Part shown: piece by piece, positions 46,889 to 57,390 of the stretch
How positions within the stretch are numbered: position 1 is the first letter of the stretch
Layout: every line of letters starts with the position of its first letter
Source of the DNA: Bombardia bombarda
Lineage: Eukaryota; Ascomycota; Sordariomycetes; Sordariales; Lasiosphaeriaceae
Assembly: GCA_030512295.1 (NCBI GenBank)
Contig: JAULSR010000004.1
Location: 2,170,001-2,234,000, forward strand
Length of the DNA stretch: 64,000 nucleotides
Reading direction: 5' to 3'
Translations under genes and position numbers: made by a program
The notes under the pieces: generated by a model
The model's input: only the letters and a program-made list of their open reading frames with translations
Database searches by the model: none
What the model was told of the DNA's origin: nothing

Positions 46889-47690
46889 GGGGCTGGGTGA
46901 TGGCGAAGCTGAAGAGACCGGTGCCGGCTTGTGGCTGTTGGGGTTGGGTGTTGGTGGCGGGGCCGCTGGGTGGGAGGGTCAGCATCAACTGTTGAACGAG
47001 GCGGAAAGGGGGATATGAGGGTGCATAACGTACAAGAGGCTGCCGCCGAGGCTGCCAGTGTTGGTGGTGCCGAACATGCTGCCGGGGTTGGTATTGGTGT
47101 TCTTATTGGTGCTTAAGCCAAAGAGTCCTCCGCCTGCCTGCTGCTGTTGAGGCTGCTGCTGCTGTGTAGACTGTCCGAACAGACTTCCTGTCTGCTGTTG
47201 CTGCTGCTGCTGCTGCTGGGGTTGCTGTTGCGTGGACTGTCCAAATAAGCCGCCGGTCTGCTGCTGAGGTTGCGTGTTGCCAAACAGTCCGCCGCCGGTT
47301 TGTTGTGTTTGCTGCTGCTGCTGCGGTTGTCCGAATAAACCTCCTCCGCCCTGCTGAGGCTGCTGAGAGGTTGTCGCGCCAAACAGGGATCCGGCCGCTT
47401 GGGGTTGTTGGGAGGTCGCCGTGCCGAACAAAGAACCAGACTGTGCGGGTTGAGACGTGGCGCCAAAGAGTCCGCCAGCCGCTGGCGCTTGATTCGTGCT
47501 ACTTCCGCTATATGCAGGGAACGGACGGGTCAGAAATTTTTCCGTTTAATTGTTTCTACTTTGTCTCACTCGATACTTGATGATGGCGTAGACAGGAATG
47601 TGGAATGAGACATTGAACTCACAAAATATTGGCGGATCCAGTGTTGATGCTGAGTCCGCCCGGGCCGCTAGCCGACCGTGTGAGAGCCAT
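45981..47690 (-). CDS. NUP49: FG nucleoporin of the Nup49/Nup58 type (508 aa)
   Basis: Central-channel nucleoporin. Exons in transcript order are 47690-47623, 47507-47034 and 46965-45981. Intron 1 (47508-47622) is GTGAGT..TATAG; intron 2 (46966-47033) is GTACGT, GCTGAC branch, CCCAG. Earlier CAG or TTG-proximal acceptors would give a stop, while this one restores a GSLFG repeat. The N-terminal 200 residues carry about ten GLFG/SLFG/FG repeats in Gln/Gly/Thr-rich sequence, the barrier for transport receptors. The C-terminal half (from about residue 255) is the coiled-coil region that binds Nsp1 and Nup57 partners, starting GVLIDLSNIRSTTRLGDL. A poly-Gln run and a poly-Gly run (about 13 residues) interrupt it. 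Divergent from FIP1. Confidence 0.9.
46841..46890. repeat. CAA/TTG run coding poly-Gln in the nucleoporin
   Basis: About fifteen TTG units (CAA on the coding strand) give a pure Gln tract at the border between the FG and coiled-coil regions. Confidence 0.9.
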
Positions 47691-48124
47691 CCCAGCCAAC
47701 TTTTTGGGGTTTACTGCTGCGTGCAACGAGTCGTGAGCTGCGGTTGACCGTAATGTGGAGTTGAGTTTTGATGGGATTTGTCGCTGTTGACGTGTTTTGG
47801 TTGGAGGCTGGAGCTTGGGCGCGCTTTTTCTGCCCCCACTTCTTGCACTGACGACTGCGAGAGCTGAGCTGCAGGGCGCGCCTGGCGCATGCAAGGGAGC
47901 GACGGCCGCGCTAGCTGCCTTGCCAAGCACAACCAGTTCCGGCGCCTCGCAACTTCAGTGCCGAACAAGCTCACCGTGGTGTGCGATTTTAGATTGACCT
48001 GCCTTCGCCTACGCTGACATAATTCAACTGACCTCACCTTTGGCCATCCACGCGACCGACGCGAAACGTCACCTTCTCGAATAATTCAACTATCCCAAAC
48101 CAATTCGGCACAAAACCCGCAAAA
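47691..48124. promoter_or_regulatory. Bidirectional promoter region, NUP49 and FIP1
   Basis: Only 434 bp separate the two start codons of divergent genes, so the core promoters of both must lie here. No strong TATA box is seen, as is usual for housekeeping genes. Confidence 0.6.
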
Positions 48125-49529
48125 ATGGATATTGACGAAGACGACGATTTCTACGCGCCCGACGAGCCAGAGGCCCCGGCCGCACCAGCAGCACCTGCAC
48201 AGGCGCCCGCGACCGAGACAAAGGCAGCCCCCAGCGAGGAGCTCGAGGAGGGCGAGGAGGAGGATGAGGGCGGCGAAATGGACGAGGACGACGACGAGTC
48301 TGACTCTGTATGCAAATCTGTGCTGTTTCTTATTATTCCACTTCGCTAACCTCTGCCCGACCACCCGACCAGGATGTCGACATCATCATCGACCGCAAAG
48401 ACGGCTCCAAACCTCCCCCTCCAGCGTGAGTGACTACCCCGCCACCACCACCACTATGCCCTGAACTTACCCCCAGCTGACACCAACACCACCCCTCAAC
48501 AGACCATCACGATACAGCGAGATCCGAAACATACCCCAACGGTCCACAGCCATCACAACCAACGACGCCGCGGTGAAAGCCGCCCCCGTCAAGAAGGAGG
48601 ATCCGCAACAACTACAGCAACTGCAGCAACAACAACAACACCACCACCACCACCACCACCACCAGCCAAGACAGCCATCAGGCGCCGACCTACCCCCCGT
48701 CTCCACGTCCAAGATCGACGTGGACGCCATCCCCATCCACAAGGCAACAGGCAAGCCAATAACACAAGTCAACATTGACGAAGGTGCGTCTCCCTCCCCC
48801 CACCCAGCACCCACCCAGCACCCACCCAACACCCAACCAACTAACCACCCCCTTCCCTCCCGCCCAGACCTAGCAGAACACGACAAACCCTGGCGCAAAC
48901 CCGGCACCGATCTCTCCGACTACTTCAACTACGGCTTCGACGAGTTCACCTGGGCCCTCTACGCCCAGAAGCAAGAAGCCCTCCGCGGCGAGTACAGCCA
49001 GGAGGCCGTGGCCCAAAACAACAAGAAGATGATGGAAGAGATGACCAACATGATGATGATGGGCGGCATGATGCCCCCCGGCGGCATGCCCGGCGGCGGC
49101 GTCGGCGGCGGCGGCGGCGGCGGCGCTGCTTCCGGGCCCGGAGGCCATCCTGGTCCCGGAGGCGGTGGCGGCGGTAGTAGTATGCCGCACCCGGGCATGG
49201 ACGGCAGCATCCCGCCGGAGATGCAGGCCATGATGCAGCAGATTATGGCGAGCGGCATGGATCCCAGCCAGATGGACGTGGGCGCCATGTCGGCCATGTT
49301 TGCGGGCATGCAGCAGCAGCCTGGTGGTGGTGGTGGTGGTGGTGGTGGGGGAGGACAGGGTGGGGGACAGGGCGGTGGGCAGGGAGGGTTTGGGGCGGGG
49401 TTTGGCGGGGGGAATCAGGGGCAGGGCGGGTATGGGTATGATCAGGGGATGGGCGGGGGTGCGGGAGGAGGTGGAGGAGGTGGTGGTGGTGGGAGAGGGA
49501 GGGGTGGACGGGGTAGGAGATGGCAGTAG
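48125..49529 (+). CDS. fip1: Pre-mRNA polyadenylation factor Fip1 (392 aa)
   Basis: Component of the cleavage and polyadenylation factor that tethers poly(A) polymerase to pre-mRNA 3' ends in the nucleus. Exons are 48125-48307, 48373-48425, 48503-48783 and 48868-49529. The N terminus is very acidic with Ala/Pro-rich linkers. The diagnostic Fip1 motif follows at about residues 173-210: KPWRKPGTDLSDYFNYGFDE then FTWALYAQKQ. Upstream of it are Gln and His runs (CAA then CAC codons, 48625-48663). The C terminus is Gly/Met/Gln-rich and ends in an RGRGGRGRR tail. Intron 3 (84 bp) is in frame and stop-free, so retention would add 28 Pro-rich residues just before the motif. The intron 3 branch site (CTAAC) and acceptor are good, so splicing is favoured. 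Confidence 0.95.
48641..48663 (+). repeat. CAC run coding poly-His in Fip1
   Basis: About eight CAC codons follow a Gln-coding CAA/CAG run. Confidence 0.9.
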
Positions 49530-50663
49530 ACTTGTGGAATGGTGGTGGCGAGTGAGGTGATGCCGGTTGGCTGTATGATACCTGGGGGTGGGAGTGGTGG
49601 GCATTACTGGCGCATGGATAAGACGTGGTCTTCACCGAAAGGTTTAAGGATGGTGAGGGCTGTTATACAAAAGAACTCCATGTAAAGCTTCCGGGCCTAC
49701 CGTATTACCCACATCTTCGCCGATGATAGCGATGGATCGTTCCGTTTGCTGTATTTGGTTTCTTCTCTGTCTGTCCCCCCTTTCATACAGCTTTACTCTC
49801 CCCGAGCCGTAGGTTACGGCAGTTTCAAAACATCGATTCACAAAAGGAAGACAGCAAATCCACAACCCATTCAGAGGGAGGGAGGGAGAGGAGAAAAGAA
49901 TGGCCCCATTAGATAGTTCAAAACTCATCAAAATCAACAATAATTTGATTATAGCGGTCTTGGATGAGATGCGTTGTGTTAGTGTGTTGAAAGTGTACCT
50001 ACATTTCTTATTTCACTCCTCTACCACACATAGCCTCACATATATGCACATGAAAGGGGTTTCTCAAGCCAGCCATGAAGAGTTTGTGCAATTCATGACG
50101 CTATTCTAACCTATGTAAAGTGGATAAAAATTACTAATCTTGATATGGATAACAAAGGCAGTACAGCCAATAAATGCAAACATGACTCGTGAGTCGTGAG
50201 AAGAAATCTAAATACAGTCTATATCCCAAGGCGATGCGTACACCTCGCACGTATCCCAGCCTAATCAGTTACAAATCCGCGAATGTGACAAATGAAAAAA
50301 AAAAAATGAAAATGAAGAATACAATCTCTGTGTTGAAAGACAGAGCGAGAAATGAGAGTGTAAAACAAGATGAGGAATGAAACAAAAAAAGGTTAAGGGG
50401 TAGAAGAAATAAGAGTGTAAAACAAGATCAAGAATGAAACAGAAAAGAGGTAAAGGAATAGAAAGGGAAACAAAGCATTGTAAAACAAGACATTGTAAAC
50501 AAAACGCTCATTCGTCAATCTCCAACCTCCTATTAAAGCTCAGTAACAACCCACAGTAGCCCAAGAAAGTATCCAAGCCCATCCCTTAACCATCTCGTTC
50601 CTCTCTCCACTATCGCTGTGTTCTTGTTGCTGTCGCCCATTCCCTTATCCGAGAAAACATCAG
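49530..50663. other. Convergent spacer
   Basis: Non-coding DNA between FIP1 and the small CGH protein gene. It contains a 57-bp tandem duplication listed separately. Confidence 0.5.
50355..50468. repeat. 57-bp imperfect tandem duplication
   Basis: Two copies start at 50355 and 50412 with the shared word AGAGTGTAAAACAAGAT, and a third partial trace (TTGTAAAACAAGA) lies near 50478. A/G-rich, non-coding. Confidence 0.8.
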
Positions 50664-50906
50664 CTACCGCAAGACGCGATAGCGGCTATACTCGCGGCGG
50701 TAGTAGTAGACCCTCGCCGGCGTGTCGTCGACGTATGAGGAGGACCTGTGGCGCTGCTGCTGGCACGATTTGTGGCCGCAGTCGCCAAAGTAGGTAGTGC
50801 CCTTGCCCTTGTCGACGAGGTGGTAGCAGTAGCGACGGTCGCACCTGACGATGCGGGTGCGGCGGGTGTGGCCGCAGTCCCAGTAGTCCGTGTAGGACTT
50901 GCACAT
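50664..50906 (-). CDS. Small cysteine/histidine protein with CGH motifs (80 aa)
   Basis: I do not know a function. The ATG at 50906 is preferred over the longer frame because the conserved part begins there (MCKSYTDYWDCGHTRR). The protein has CGH twice (DCGH at about residues 10-13 and again near 45-48) plus further cysteines (RCDRRYC, KSC). This recalls a group of small fungal proteins with N-terminal MC and a C-G-H motif, possibly zinc-binding. The C terminus is rich in Arg, Ser and Tyr. No signal peptide, so it is probably intracellular. Intronless as modelled. The gene sits alone, convergent to FIP1. Confidence 0.65.
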   Translation of the reverse strand: MCKSYTDYWDCGHTRRTRIVRCDRRYCYHLVDKGKGTTYFGDCGHKSCQQQRHRSSSYVDDTPARVYYYRREYSRYRVLR

Positions 50907-53233
50907 GGCTGTTCTTGGTGTTGTTGCTCTTTTTTCTGTGGCTTGAAACAAAGGCGAGAGCTTGGTTGTGGCTTTGTTGTGGTTGGTTGGTGGGTTTAGA
51001 CTTTAGACGCTGTGTTGTATAAGAGTCTGGTGTTTGTTTGTATAGATAGGTGTAGTAGTGGTGAGCAAGTGGTGGATAAGACTTGATTCGATATCTGTGT
51101 TGTGCAGGTAGATGAGAAAAACAAAACTCCAGGCCAGAAACGAAACCGACCCTTCGCAGCTTTATCAACCAAAGCTGCGAGGCAGTGCTCATCCCTCGGT
51201 GAGGGCGCCTGCCCATCGTGAAGGTGTACTTTGGTGTATCAGGCTGGCTCGGTCCCTGGTGATCGGCTGGATTGAGTCACCCTGGGTGAGAAGGGGCAGG
51301 CGAAAATGGAAAAGTTTGCCTTGCTTCTGGGAAATGTATGGTCATACACATACACTAACTCGAAATTAGATGGGCCGCACCTTTGTTGATAAACAAGGCC
51401 CATACATGCATCGACCAGGCTGGTGGTGTGTATGGCTTGTTGTGCGAAACAAAGACAAAAAAACGCTTAAGGCTGTCTGGCCAAGCGGTTGCAACAGGTA
51501 GGAATGAGAGAGGGGGCGGCTGAGAAATTGCGGGGGAGGGTCGAACTCTGCATGGCATGGAGAAAGAAACTCAGGAACTGTGCATACGGCAATCGAAATA
51601 CTTCCATGTTCATAACATCGCGGCGATGGCCACCGTGACCGATGCAGTGATTGGCTGACCGCCTTGGCGGTACCCAATTATGTCGTACACCCTCTGCAGC
51701 AGGCGACCGCGTCCAAATTTGTGACACAGCCGCCTTGGTTGGATGACAGGAAATGGTGGCTCTGCACCATCACGCGCCACCTCGAGGCAGCCACTCAAAA
51801 ACACAGTGTTTGCTGTGTTATGTATTCTACAATCTCGCTGCATGTGCTTTTTTTCGATCTGATCGGAGCCTTGCCATGTTTGCCGACCGATTCATGTCGC
51901 TCAAGCTTGTCGCCTTTGTGGACCTAAGCCTGGTGAAGAGCCCAGTCGTCGCTTGCAGGTTTGTATTATGAATATCGGCGTGGACATGATCGCGATGCTG
52001 TTTTTCAAAAATTCTTTGTCCTTCACTGTCATCGGGCGAAATAAGTGGGGTCACGACAGCTCCAAGAGTCGTTTCAGCCGCTGGTCGTCGTCAGATGCAG
52101 TCGTCAGATGGAATCCTCAGCTGAAGCCTCGTGGTAAAACAATATTTTCGTCCCATCTTTTTGACCTATATCAGGCTGACCGATGTCTTGGAAAGGAAAG
52201 GACGGGTTTGAAAAGGCGTCATTCTCTCGGTGTGAGTCTGCACTCTACCCTTCATCGGTTATGTAGATACTCGCCCAGGCTCACAATTGAGAAAGACAAA
52301 CATATCCAACTTTGGTACTGTGTTGCGAAAGGAGAGAAAGGGAACCAAAAAGAAAAAGATTTGACGTACGCATATCAACAGTAAATAGCTGAGCCTCAAA
52401 ACCGACGCGGATGGAAAGAGTCACTGCATCTAAGCCGCTCGCTGCCTGATCGGTTTTGGAATCGACTTTCAGCCTGTCTAACTACGTGCGGTAACAAGGC
52501 ATATACATGGAGGGCAAACATACCCACCCGTTGGCCTGCTGCCTGGCCAGATATTGCTCCACCCACGCCGAGCTGAGCTTACACAGTCTCTCTTCTCACC
52601 CCTTCACTGTCGTGGGTGTGACTCTATTCTCTTGTGTAGTGAGATGAGGCTCTGGAAGAGCCCCATTGTGGCAATCAGCACTTTCTTTCGATTGCTAATA
52701 TCATGGTTACTAATTCTGTAGTAATTACGAATATGAGAGAGCATTGTCCAACTTGCACATGGAAGCATAGAAAGGAACGACGCAATCACTACCCCCTCCA
52801 CGCAGCCCGATCAGATAGAACATGCACCCATTCCGATGCGTGTATGCTGTGGGTGCTTACGCGTTTTGAGGCTTGTTGAGGGCTTTTTAAAGCCCCTTGA
52901 TACTTACAAATCAGAGTGACAGACCCCTTATGAATAGACAGACAGTTCCCGAGATTCATGGTGTAAGAGTGCAATACTATTGGACAATGACTCGAAAAAA
53001 AAATCGAGCGTTCTTCCAGCAACTCAATACATTCGATCACTGCGTCAATGTCGCTCGACAGCTTCGGTAAGCCAATTCAGGATCATGCACGTACATGATA
53101 TACCTCCGTATTACCACTGCCTACAACACCACCCACCCCGCGCACATTAAATCTGTCACAGTATCACCCTTTTCACAGGTACATTATCCGCCCTGTAACC
53201 AATAGTACCACATCTTCACCACTACCACCAGCA
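50907..53233. other. Gene-poor interval
   Basis: About 2.3 kb with no supportable gene. A tRNA-like A-box word near 51478 lacks a matching T-arm and acceptor stem. The left end is the 5' flank of the CGH protein gene. Confidence 0.5.
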
Positions 53234-54305
53234 CTACACCATCGTACGCAAGACAGGCCGACCTCTCATCCTCCACCCCTCCTCCCCCAAAATCTCCTCC
53301 TCTTCACGAAAACCTCCCCGTCTCAGCGTCTCCGAATCTTTCAAAGGCACCTGCTCCTCAGCAGTAGCAGTGACAGGATGAGCCCCCCCCTCAAAAGTCC
53401 CAGGAACTTCCACCTTGACCACCTCCTCCCCCGCACCTTTCCTCGTCGTCATCGTCTTCACCCCTACCGTCTCCTCCGCTCCCGACTTTCTCGTCACCGC
53501 GCCTTCCGCCTTGACCTCCGTCACAAACGTGCAATCATAAAAATTATTAACCGTCGTCGGCGGCCCATACCTAAACCCTTGCCAGCCCGGATATTGGGGC
53601 GGCACTGGCGGCAGCAGCGGGGGAGTCGCTGTCGGCCTCGGCGCTTCTTCGATCGTTGTCTGGCCCACAATCGTTCTTTGTATCGCACGCCCTCTGAGCG
53701 GGAGGGACGGCCTGCCAAAGATGGTCGAGATGGCAATCATGATGCCGAGACACGAGGCACAGAATACCAAGAAATTCATCATGGTCTGGTTCTGCCCCGT
53801 CAGCAGCTTCAGGAGCCACTTGGTGCCCTCCCAGCCTGATGTTCGCCTGTTGTCCAAAACAGATCTCGGATTAGTCCAAAGTTGCCCTCACCCATTGAAG
53901 GGAGCGCATCGGGGCTTGTGCGTACCAATCAAACCCATCAGTAAGGAACGTCGGCCTGCCATCGTCGTTGCCGCCCCTGCCGCCTTTTGGCTTGACATAT
54001 TTCTCCTGCCTCAGCGCCGCGAAGCCGCGCTCCATATCGTCGGCGCTGTCCCGGCTCGGCGTGGTGAAGAGGATCGTGGATGGAATCGTCGATGTCGACT
54101 GCTCGTCGTCTCTTCTGACGTGGCTTCGATTGTGGTTGTTGCTCCTCTCCCCTTCCTCAAGCAAGTGCTGATGTCGTTCTGTCGACAGCGCCGGGGGCGG
54201 GTGCTTTGGGTCGGTGTGGGAGCGTGACCGCCGGCAGATGCGGCTATGCGGCGTCGGGTCGATCGTGCTCGAGGTACCAATCGCAATGTCATGTGTGGGG
54301 GCCAT
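53234..54305 (-). CDS. Hypothetical single-pass membrane protein (330 aa)
   Basis: Family not recognised. Two exons, 54305-53926 and 53846-53234, joined by a 79-bp intron (GTACGC..AACAG) that splits the Trp127 codon. The N-terminal 126 residues are hydrophilic and rich in Arg, His, Ser and Thr, with no signal peptide. One hydrophobic helix lies at about residues 149-170. The following region has a Pro-rich stretch (PLLPPVPPQYPGW), a YGPPTTVNNFYDCTF motif and a highly charged Glu/Lys/Arg C terminus. Such layout fits a type II or tail-loop membrane protein of an organelle. It lies 217 bp downstream of the F-box/ankyrin gene on the same strand. It shares no visible domain with it. Confidence 0.65.
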
Positions 54306-54522
54306 GATTTCTGTCGGGACTGTACCGATTCGCTGGGCAGCCAGACACCAAAGACGAGCACAAAAGGGTGATGTGCGTGAGGGGGGGTTGATTGCCTAGA
54401 GAGGCCGTAGGCCGTGCCTGACGTTCTTGCCGCCAAGAAAAAACCACCAAACATTGAAAACACAATATTTCGTGTTGGGAAAGAACAAACTGATCTGGAA
54501 CTAAGTAGTCCCGTCCTCCTTC

Positions 54523-57390
54523 CTACCAAGGATTCGTCATCGGGCCGTTCGTGGGCCTTCCACCCAAGAGATTGTCAGGCCTGAACCGCTTGTGCGGGCG
54601 CGGCAGGAACTTGATCGCCTTGCCGCCTCCCACAACATCAACGAGCTGGATGCGCCGTGTGAGGAATGACCCCTGCCCACTATTACTTGGGTACATGAGG
54701 TCCTCGAGATAGTCGACAATTGACTTGCCGTCATTATTCTTGCGGTTCACGTCCACATCAGGCCCCAGCAACGCCTTGATGAATCGATGGTACCTCCACA
54801 GATACATACGCTCTTTGCACAATGATTTCAGCAGTACCGACAGAGGTGTGTCTCCAAACCCATCCAGTTCGCTTAGGTTCGCACCAGAAACAATCAGCCA
54901 ATCAATGATCTTCTCGTTGGGCGGCCGTTCAGGTGCTATCACAACCGCCCAGTGCAGGTAGCAACAACCCACGGCCCGCGGGTCGTTGATAAGCGGTTGT
55001 TTCTCCAGCATGATAAAAAGCGCCTCTTCTAGATCCAGTGCGATAACCCTGTGCAAAATCCGCTGAGGCGATCCTGGAGCGAACTGAAGGTGGATGTTGG
55101 CGCCTCGATCGAGGAGAGCTTGTAGAAACTGGTAAATGGCCGATGTGCGGACTGGTATCCTGCTGTGTATAAAAGTGTTCTTGATGAACGCTGCCAAAGG
55201 GTACTCGCCCTCGTCGTTACAGACATTGACGTCAGCCCCAGCCTCAAGAAGAGAATATGCGAGGAACAGCTCCCCGAGCCGGATGGCTTTACACAGGAGA
55301 CGAGTGTGGTCGCCAGGAGGGAGAGGGGGGAGACCACGATGAGAAATGATCTGTGCTGCATGGACCGCAGAGTGGCCGCCCTTGGCAAGCAGTGTAGATA
55401 AAAGTGCGGGGTCAGAGGTGAGATGTCCATCAACATCAAGATCAAGGACAAAGTCTAGCGTAGCTTCATCGCCTGGTCTGACGAGAGCTGCGTCCTTGAA
55501 CATATCCAGTAATTCACTACGATTAATACCGCCGCGGAAACATCCCCGGCGCACAAGTACCTCGCAGGCGTCGAGGTTGCGCTCTTGGAAGGCCAGCCGA
55601 AGCGCCGTGTGGTTATCTCGATTCCTTACTTGGAATAGACCGCTCACCCCGGGCTTGTTTAGGAGAAGGCGCAGGGTGGTCGTTTGGTCAGGATGGAACT
55701 TATTCGCGCCCCTGAAAACGAGATGCAGAACAGTGTTCCCCTCTGAATCAACCTCATCCAGCCGAGCGCCGCCATCAAGAAGCTCTTTTACGGTCTGGGC
55801 GAGGGTCTCCATGTTGTCGGAATGGTTGATCAGCATTGGATTAGGCGGGCCCATGAAGGCTTGCATCACAGCGTTCCGACCGACAGCGTTCCGCTGATGG
55901 ATGTTTGCGCCGGCCTTGATAAGTGCCCTTAGAGCTGGAACATTGTGGTTTTGTGCGGCGATGATCAGAGCCGTATCACCCGTGCAGTCCTTTGCGTCCA
56001 AAGGGGCGCCTCCAGTGACCAGTTTCTGGATTGTTCGCATTCGACTGGCGCCTCTCCCCTCCTCCTCGTAAACCCTTGGCAGCGTTATCTCACCAACTGG
56101 CCGAGCCGAGGGCATGCAGCACATGTGGAGCGGTGTCAGGCCACGACCTGAGCTGGTCGCGATGTAGCCTCGGGTGACGTCAGCGCCGAGGTCTATCAAG
56201 CGGTCGGCATCAGCGAAGTTACCGAGCCGACAAGCCTCACCAAGGGGCGTTATAGTTGAATACGGCAGGAAAAGCTTGGTATCCACATCAATGTTTGCGC
56301 CTAGCCCGAGGAGATAAGGCACGGTTGTGTCCCAGCGGCGATTGGCATATGCGTAGTAAAAGGGAGTCAACGTCTTTTCGTCTCTTACATCGACGATACT
56401 CTGGATGGCGTTATGCAATAAGTACTGGACAACATCGACCAGGCCTCTTGCGGCAGCATGGTGGAGTGCGGTGGCGCTATGGTATTGATGAGGCGAGCCG
56501 CCATAATCGGTTGGGACCTCCATCATGTAGGACGCTTTACGGGACAAGAGAAGCTTGGCGGTGTCTGAGCGGGAGTGACAGATTGCGATGTGGAGAGGCG
56601 ACCAGGATGGGGCCCAATCTTCCCGCTGTGGACATTCGGCAGCATTAAGGAGGCCGTATAAGCGACGGCAGCCACACAGGCGCTCAGAGAACCTATTAAC
56701 TGAGGCGCCGTGATCGAGGAGGATTTCAATAATGTGGTTGTGGCCGCGCCTGGCAGCAAGGTGTATGGGATTAAAGCGCCGTAGGATGGTGTCTTGCATA
56801 TCGCTTTGCGCATCGACTGACTGCTCGTGGTCATTTTCATCCAGTGTCGATGAGGCAGCATCGCTGGGCTGGGTATCAGGTTCGTCCATTGACACGTCAG
56901 AGTCCCTGTCTGAATCGTTCAAGATGTGATCCCACTGGTGCGAGCTAGATGTGCTTGTGGGGTGTGTGATGTTAGGGGTGGCATTATGGTCGCTGTCGTC
57001 AGTCTCGGGCAACCACTCCACGTTGGACTCGTACTCATTGTCCGACTCCCACACGTCGCTGTCCTCATTATCGGTGTTGGTCTGCCTGGCTGCTGCAGTC
57101 TTCATCCACACATCCAAGCGCATGCCATCTGTGAACTCATGATTTGGGTTTGCGCCGGCAGCAAGCGCTTTCCTTAGCGTGCCGGCCACTCCACAGTGGG
57201 CAGCCCAGGCCAGCGGCCATGCATCGTCCCGCGACACGGCCCGTTTGTAGAGGATGGAGTTGACGGTGCTGTACAGCTTGCGGTCCGCTCGCGCGAGCGA
57301 CGAGAGATCTTTTAGCCGGTCGAGGTTCTCGAGAACCAGCACGACGAGCTCGGTAGGCAGGGACGAGATGGAAGCGGAGCTCGAGGCCAT
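54523..57390 (-). CDS. F-box and ankyrin-repeat protein (955 aa)
   Basis: Probable substrate receptor of an SCF-type ubiquitin ligase, or an ankyrin scaffold. Intronless. The N-terminal F-box is residues about 9-50 (SSLPTELVVLVLENLDRLKD then LSSLARADRKLY). Directly after it comes the first ankyrin-like unit (AWPLAWAAHCGVAGTLRKAL, AAGANPNHE). An acidic, Ser/Asp-rich insertion (about 98-200) separates it from a long array with FNPIHLAARRGHNHIIEILL, LLDHGASVNR, TALHHAAARGLVDVVQYLL, GDTALIIAAQNHNVPALRAL and many later units, at least ten in all. A smaller helical tail ends the protein. F-box plus ankyrin proteins are expanded in filamentous fungi; the partner is unknown. The ATG is at the head of the F-box, in good context. 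Confidence 0.9.
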   Translation of the reverse strand: MASSSASISSLPTELVVLVLENLDRLKDLSSLARADRKLYSTVNSILYKRAVSRDDAWPLAWAAHCGVAGTLRKALAAGANPNHEFTDGMRLDVWMKTAAARQTNTDNEDSDVWESDNEYESNVEWLPETDDSDHNATPNITHPTSTSSSHQWDHILNDSDRDSDVSMDEPDTQPSDAASSTLDENDHEQSVDAQSDMQDTILRRFNPIHLAARRGHNHIIEILLDHGASVNRFSERLCGCRRLYGLLNAAECPQREDWAPSWSPLHIAICHSRSDTAKLLLSRKASYMMEVPTDYGGSPHQYHSATALHHAAARGLVDVVQYLLHNAIQSIVDVRDEKTLTPFYYAYANRRWDTTVPYLLGLGANIDVDTKLFLPYSTITPLGEACRLGNFADADRLIDLGADVTRGYIATSSGRGLTPLHMCCMPSARPVGEITLPRVYEEEGRGASRMRTIQKLVTGGAPLDAKDCTGDTALIIAAQNHNVPALRALIKAGANIHQRNAVGRNAVMQAFMGPPNPMLINHSDNMETLAQTVKELLDGGARLDEVDSEGNTVLHLVFRGANKFHPDQTTTLRLLLNKPGVSGLFQVRNRDNHTALRLAFQERNLDACEVLVRRGCFRGGINRSELLDMFKDAALVRPGDEATLDFVLDLDVDGHLTSDPALLSTLLAKGGHSAVHAAQIISHRGLPPLPPGDHTRLLCKAIRLGELFLAYSLLEAGADVNVCNDEGEYPLAAFIKNTFIHSRIPVRTSAIYQFLQALLDRGANIHLQFAPGSPQRILHRVIALDLEEALFIMLEKQPLINDPRAVGCCYLHWAVVIAPERPPNEKIIDWLIVSGANLSELDGFGDTPLSVLLKSLCKERMYLWRYHRFIKALLGPDVDVNRKNNDGKSIVDYLEDLMYPSNSGQGSFLTRRIQLVDVVGGGKAIKFLPRPHKRFRPDNLLGGRPTNGPMTNPW

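Noticed and set aside
45990..47018. 342-codon plus-strand frame opposite the nucleoporin
   Set aside because: Poly-Leu/Val from CAA and Gly runs read backwards; the nucleoporin explains the DNA.
51468..51560. tRNA-like A-box TGGCCAAGCGGTT and a GGGTCGAAC B-box-like word
   Set aside because: The T-loop lacks the TTC core, T-stem and acceptor stem do not pair, so no cloverleaf can be drawn.
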